DNA from: Haloarcula ordinaria
Lineage (GTDB): Archaea; Halobacteriota; Halobacteria; Halobacteriales; Haloarculaceae
NCBI RefSeq assembly: GCF_029338275.1
Contig: NZ_CP119790.1
Coordinates: 124,001-188,000, forward strand
Direction of reading: 5' to 3'
Length of the DNA stretch: 64,000 nt
Each line of letters starts with the position of its first letter. Position 1 is the first letter of the stretch. The notes under the pieces are model-generated. The model saw only the letters and a program-made list of their open reading frames with translations, searched no databases and was not told where the DNA came from. Shown here piece by piece: positions 60,592 to 64,000 of this stretch. A program made the translations under genes and the position numbers.

Positions 60592-61956
60592 TCACGTAAG
60601 CTGGTCGCCCACCTCACGCGCCGCTCGTTTGCCTGATTGAATGGCTCCCTCCATGTAGCCACACCACTGCGTCGCTGTTTCCGTCCCAGCCCAGTGGAGG
60701 CGCCCGACAGGTTCGCGGAGTACCTCGCCATACCCGGTCATCGTTCCCGGCGTCATGTTCCCAGCGTAACAGCCCGCCGACCACGGCTCGTTCGTCCACG
60801 CTTGTTCCACGTACTCAAGCGGTTCAGCGGCCTGGAGACCAAAAAACCGCGTGAAGTCCTCTAGCACATTCTCACGACGCTCGGAAGCGTCTCGTTCACT
60901 CCAGGTCCGTGCTGTGTTCGCTACGATGAAGCCGACCAAGGCTCCCCCTGTGCTGTCGGCGGGCGTATCATCGAAGATGAACCCGACTACACCGTCATCA
61001 ACGAGCACGAAGCCCGAATATCCGTCGTTGCGCCAGAACGGTTCCTCGTAGGTCGCGACGCACTTGATCGTCGATCCCATCGGCATCCGCTGCGTGAGCG
61101 CATCCCGTCGGGCCGGAAGCGGGGGATCGTAAGCAATCCGTCCGGCGAGTGTCGGTGGAATGGCCACGATCACGTACGATTCAGCGTACGTCCCGGTATC
61201 AGCGTCGACGGCCACACCGGTGTCGTCCTGGGTGATGGCTCTGACAGGGGCTTCGAGATGAACGGCCTCGCCCAATTCGTCGGCCAACAGTTGGGAGAAT
61301 TGCTGGGCGCCATCCACGATGCGGCGTTCCTGTGCACCCCCTTCCACGCTAGTAATCGGCTCGACACCGCCGGCGGCGTGGATGTAAAAGAGGAAATACA
61401 GAAACGATATGTCGGCTGGTTCCGCCGTAAACAAGGCTCGTACGACGGTATCGAAGGCCGCTCGGGCGGCCTCCGTCTCGAGAGTTTCGTCTTTCCATGA
61501 TTCGACGGTCGTCGCGTCCCATTCCTTGGCCTTGGGCGCACTGTACGGTGCGTCAAGCGGAATTTGGTTTCGGAAGGTATCGATCTGACCGAATGCGTCC
61601 ATCAGTTCCGACAGGGATTCCGCCGGAAGCGCTTGAAGCGTCTCATCGTGTTCCCTGACAGTACCCTCTACCGCGAGTTGGCCGTTCCCGTCGTCGTATT
61701 GGCGGACTGTTTCAAGGCCAAATTCTTCAATCAGTTCCTGCACGTGGTCCTGCGTGGGACCGATCCACTGACCACCGAGGTCGATCCGTTCCCCGTCGGC
61801 CAACTTGTAATCAAGTGTTCGACCACCAACACGGTCGCGGGCTTCGAGGACCGTGACGTTGTGATCGTCTCTCATCAGTTCCCGAGCCGCTGTGAGTCCT
61901 GCAAGTCCAGCACCGACGATGACAGCGCCACGGTCTTGGTTGCCCCGGGTAGTCAT
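60592..61956 (-). CDS. flavin-containing amine oxidase
   Basis: The 454-residue protein has FAD-binding 'AVIVGAGLAGLTAARELMRDDHNVTVLEARDRVGGRT', the conserved 'LGGQWIGPTQDHV', and the C-terminal 'VGRLHWAGTETATQWCGYMEGAIQSGKRAA' that contacts FAD. The length and motifs match bacterial and archaeal monoamine oxidase-like enzymes, which oxidise amines to aldehydes, releasing H2O2 and ammonia. The cysteine beside the FAD segment (TQWCGY) is at the position that binds flavin covalently in mammalian MAO; covalent attachment here is unproven. It is convergent with the surface protein gene and divergent from the third FilR1 regulator. Confidence 0.9.
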   Translation of the reverse strand: MTTRGNQDRGAVIVGAGLAGLTAARELMRDDHNVTVLEARDRVGGRTLDYKLADGERIDLGGQWIGPTQDHVQELIEEFGLETVRQYDDGNGQLAVEGTVREHDETLQALPAESLSELMDAFGQIDTFRNQIPLDAPYSAPKAKEWDATTVESWKDETLETEAARAAFDTVVRALFTAEPADISFLYFLFYIHAAGGVEPITSVEGGAQERRIVDGAQQFSQLLADELGEAVHLEAPVRAITQDDTGVAVDADTGTYAESYVIVAIPPTLAGRIAYDPPLPARRDALTQRMPMGSTIKCVATYEEPFWRNDGYSGFVLVDDGVVGFIFDDTPADSTGGALVGFIVANTARTWSERDASERRENVLEDFTRFFGLQAAEPLEYVEQAWTNEPWSAGCYAGNMTPGTMTGYGEVLREPVGRLHWAGTETATQWCGYMEGAIQSGKRAAREVGDQLT

Positions 61957-62268
61957 CTTACGATACCCCGTGTAGGTGTGGGCATTGTTTGTCCCTGATT
62001 GTCATCTGGTACCACCTCTCAAGAAGCCGTTCGACATAGCCAGTATTAAATCGGTATGTGTCCAGTCGACCACCGTACTGAACTCGTCCTCTGTAGTCAG
62101 CAAGCTCAATCTGCCACCTTCTACTGGAAGCCTTACCAACTGCTGCTCGTAGGGCACGCATCGGTTAGGAATGTCGGTGTAGAACTATCCCGTCTCCAGT
62201 GACGTTCGCGTCCTCTGTGGTCCATCTATCAGAACGACGGATGCGTAGTAACCGAAAATCGACCCGCC
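61957..62268. other. divergent promoter region of amine oxidase and regulator
   Basis: A minus-strand 67-codon frame (61958-62161) is basic and unlike haloarchaeal proteins, so I treat it as chance. The gap probably holds promoters for both flanking genes. Confidence 0.4.
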
Positions 62269-63078
62269 ATGCTGAGTCCTACCCCGCTGGACGATGTCGC
62301 GTTTCTCGCCCGGTCGGCCCACCGTGTCGGAGTGCTCGAAATCCTCGCCGACGGTCCCATTACGCGCCGCGAACTTCACGACGAGACCGGCATCTCTCAG
62401 CCGACTCTCGGGCGTATCCTCGAACCCTTTCGGAATCGCAACTGGGTCGAACGCCGCGGGCAGGAATACGTCCTCACCGCGTGGGGGCACCTTCTCGCGG
62501 ACGATTTCGGTGACCTGCTAAACACGGTTGAGAGCATCCAGCGTCTCAGCGACGTGGTCCAGCAACTCCCGATCGACGAGATGGACTTCGACATCAGGGA
62601 GTTCCGCGACGCCACTGTCACGAAACCGACGACCGGGGATGTGTTTCGTCACGTCCGTCGGGTGGAGGAGCTACTCTACAACGCCGATCACGTGGTTAAC
62701 GTGACGCCGACTATCGCCCCGGGCAAGGTAGAGGAGTACGAACAACAACTGTCGCGTTTCCTTGACGGAAACCAGCGGGCCGAAGCCATCATCCCCGCCG
62801 AGGCGCTGAACACGGCGGAGGTCGCCGCTCACCTCGCAGCCACGGTCCGAGCTCCCCTCGAATCGGGGCGTGCAGCCGTCTACCTGTACGATGGGAATAT
62901 TTCGACGCTTCTCGCCGTCGCAGACGGGATGGCCATGCTGGTACCGGTCGACGAGCAGGACGTCCCGGTCGCTCTCATCGAAACCGAGAACGCGACGATC
63001 CGGTCGTGGGTCGAGACAAAAATCGACGAATACCGCGAGAAGTCGACGGAGTTGACGATCGAGGACCTCCCAGAATAA
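62269..63078 (+). CDS. winged-helix regulator with FilR1-type domain (third)
   Basis: The 269-residue protein repeats the layout of the pair at 54314-56015: 'SAHRVGVLEILADGPITRRELHDETGISQPTLGRILEPFRNRNW' (winged helix) and a FilR1-like C-terminal domain ('MDFDIREFRDATVTKPTTGDVFRHVRRVEELLYNAD', 'IETENATIRSWVETKIDEY'). It is more diverged from the other two. Its divergent position next to the amine oxidase gene makes that gene a likely target. Confidence 0.85.
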   Translation: MLSPTPLDDVAFLARSAHRVGVLEILADGPITRRELHDETGISQPTLGRILEPFRNRNWVERRGQEYVLTAWGHLLADDFGDLLNTVESIQRLSDVVQQLPIDEMDFDIREFRDATVTKPTTGDVFRHVRRVEELLYNADHVVNVTPTIAPGKVEEYEQQLSRFLDGNQRAEAIIPAEALNTAEVAAHLAATVRAPLESGRAAVYLYDGNISTLLAVADGMAMLVPVDEQDVPVALIETENATIRSWVETKIDEYREKSTELTIEDLPE

Positions 63079-63224
63079 CCGCGGAGTTGCGAGAGGTGAA
63101 AGAGTTGCGCTAAGCATCATTATCCCCCCGGAACGCCATCTATTGTATGTGATGACGATACAGACCTCGCGAGCGGTCACTGAGGTACAGACGGACGCAC
63201 ACCACCGACAGGGGGGTGTCTGAG

Positions 63225-64000
63225 ATGGCATCCGAACGCATCCGGGAGATGGGCGTGCGGACGCTCGCGCGGACGACGGGGTTCTACCTGTCGGTCCTCG
63301 TGTTCGTGTTCTTCTGGCTGCTGGCGTTCAACTTCCAGCTGTGGGCGGTGTTCGTGGGCTGGTTCGACCCGGAGCTATCGAGCACCATCCACTTCGTCCA
63401 CAACATCGCGCTGGCGTCGTTCGTCTGGGTGTGGGGGCTGGCGATGCTGGCCCAGCTCTACCGGCCGGCGAAGCGCGTCACGGCGATGCAGGTCGCTGTG
63501 CTCCTCGTCCTCGCTGACGCGGGCGTCTCGGTGGTGGCCGGGGTGGCCACCGCTGAGTCGCTGCTGTTCTTCGGCCCCACCCTCCTGGCGGCGGCACTCC
63601 ACCCCTCTCGCGGCGAGGTGTTCGGCTTCGCCCGCGTCTCCCGCGAGGATATCGACCCCGTCGTGCTCGCTGTCGCCGCCCTGGCCGTCGTGCCCGTGGG
63701 GCTGTACGTGCTCGGTCAGCTGAACCTTCAGGCTACCCTCGACGACTCGCACGTCGCGCTCACCCACTACTCCACCATGGGGTACTTCAGCGTCAGCATA
63801 ATCGTGCTCGCGCTCCTGGCGGCCGTCCGTACGCGGGGTCGTCGGTTCCCGGCCTACGCCGCCGGCGTGATGGCGCTCGGGATCGCCGCCGCGTCGGTGT
63901 TCTACCCGACGGCGTCCGGGCTCGACCCCCTCTGGTCCGGGCTGGCGACGGTCTGGGCGCTCGCCATCGTTGGGGCCTACGAATGGTCGGTCCGGCGCGA
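63225..64000 (+). CDS. multi-pass membrane protein (cut by window edge)
   Basis: The ATG at 63225 opens a frame that stays open to the window edge (258 codons). It begins MASERIREMGVRTLARTTG and shows seven or so membrane helices (FYLSVLVFVFFWLLAFNFQLW, NIALASFVWVWGLAMLAQLY, MQVAVLLVLADAGVSVVAGVA, VVLAVAALAVVPVGLYVLG, YFSVSIIVLALLAAV and more). No known transporter motif is visible. The codon bias is typical of the main genome. Confidence 0.65.
   Translation, partial: MASERIREMGVRTLARTTGFYLSVLVFVFFWLLAFNFQLWAVFVGWFDPELSSTIHFVHNIALASFVWVWGLAMLAQLYRPAKRVTAMQVAVLLVLADAGVSVVAGVATAESLLFFGPTLLAAALHPSRGEVFGFARVSREDIDPVVLAVAALAVVPVGLYVLGQLNLQATLDDSHVALTHYSTMGYFSVSIIVLALLAAVRTRGRRFPAYAAGVMALGIAAASVFYPTASGLDPLWSGLATVWALAIVGAYEWSVRR

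Noticed and set aside
61958..62161. 67-codon frame upstream of the amine oxidase
   Set aside because: The product is strongly basic with no domain; it lies in a divergent promoter region.

Overview
The window comes from a haloarchaeon. Coding regions are GC-rich with acidic proteins. Many lipoproteins carry twin-arginine signals followed by a lipobox cysteine. Promoters are archaeal TATA boxes placed about 25 bases before start codons, which points to leaderless transcripts, and an Orc1/Cdc6 initiator gene is present. An initiator flanked by repeated motifs, with a ParA-type gene and an AT-richer, IS-scarred zone, suggests a megaplasmid or an integrated replicon. No tRNA, rRNA or CRISPR was seen.

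Positions 1-22.8 kb are mostly uptake and catabolism. There is a partial OsmC gene, then an NMT1/TauT-type ABC transporter with two substrate-binding lipoproteins, two different permeases and one ATPase. An amidohydrolase and a second OsmC protein follow. Next is a complete five-gene oligopeptide-type ABC transporter, then a phytoene-desaturase-like oxidoreductase, a D-2-hydroxyacid dehydrogenase, an LVIVD-repeat protein, a universal stress protein, a fumarylacetoacetate-hydrolase-family enzyme, a membrane protein and a CNNM/CorC-type CBS protein.

Positions 23.2-27 kb hold the most striking set. A small OsmC protein is followed by a 2-oxoacid dehydrogenase E2 subunit (lipoyl, peripheral-subunit-binding and catalytic domains) carrying a complete OsmC domain at its C-terminus, and then by dihydrolipoyl dehydrogenase (E3). 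No E1 gene is nearby. This fits a lipoyl-fed peroxidase chain: NADH, E3, lipoyl arm, OsmC cysteines.

Positions 27-38.6 kb hold a zinc-ribbon membrane protein, an aldo/keto reductase, a creatinase-like M24 protein beside a creatininase-family protein, an aldehyde dehydrogenase, a DUF4129/DUF58/membrane-protein operon converging on a MoxR ATPase, and a luciferase-like oxidoreductase with a perfect palindrome just before its start codon.

Positions 38.6-54.3 kb are accessory DNA. A replication/partition module (orc1, a small protein, parA-like gene and a partner gene) is embedded in nine copies of an imperfectly palindromic motif. Beyond it lie a broken lipoprotein gene, a nickel/cobalt-type transporter, two orphan contractile-tail tube (gp19-like) genes, a lipoprotein with tandem YPGSMW repeats, a degraded transposase touching the end of a PEGA/PKD surface-protein gene, and an AT-rich lipoprotein gene with TPEP repeats.

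Positions 54.3-64 kb carry three paralogous FilR1-type regulators, a 1391-residue beta-helix/TSP3 surface protein with recent internal duplications, a flavin amine oxidase and a multi-pass membrane protein cut by the window edge.
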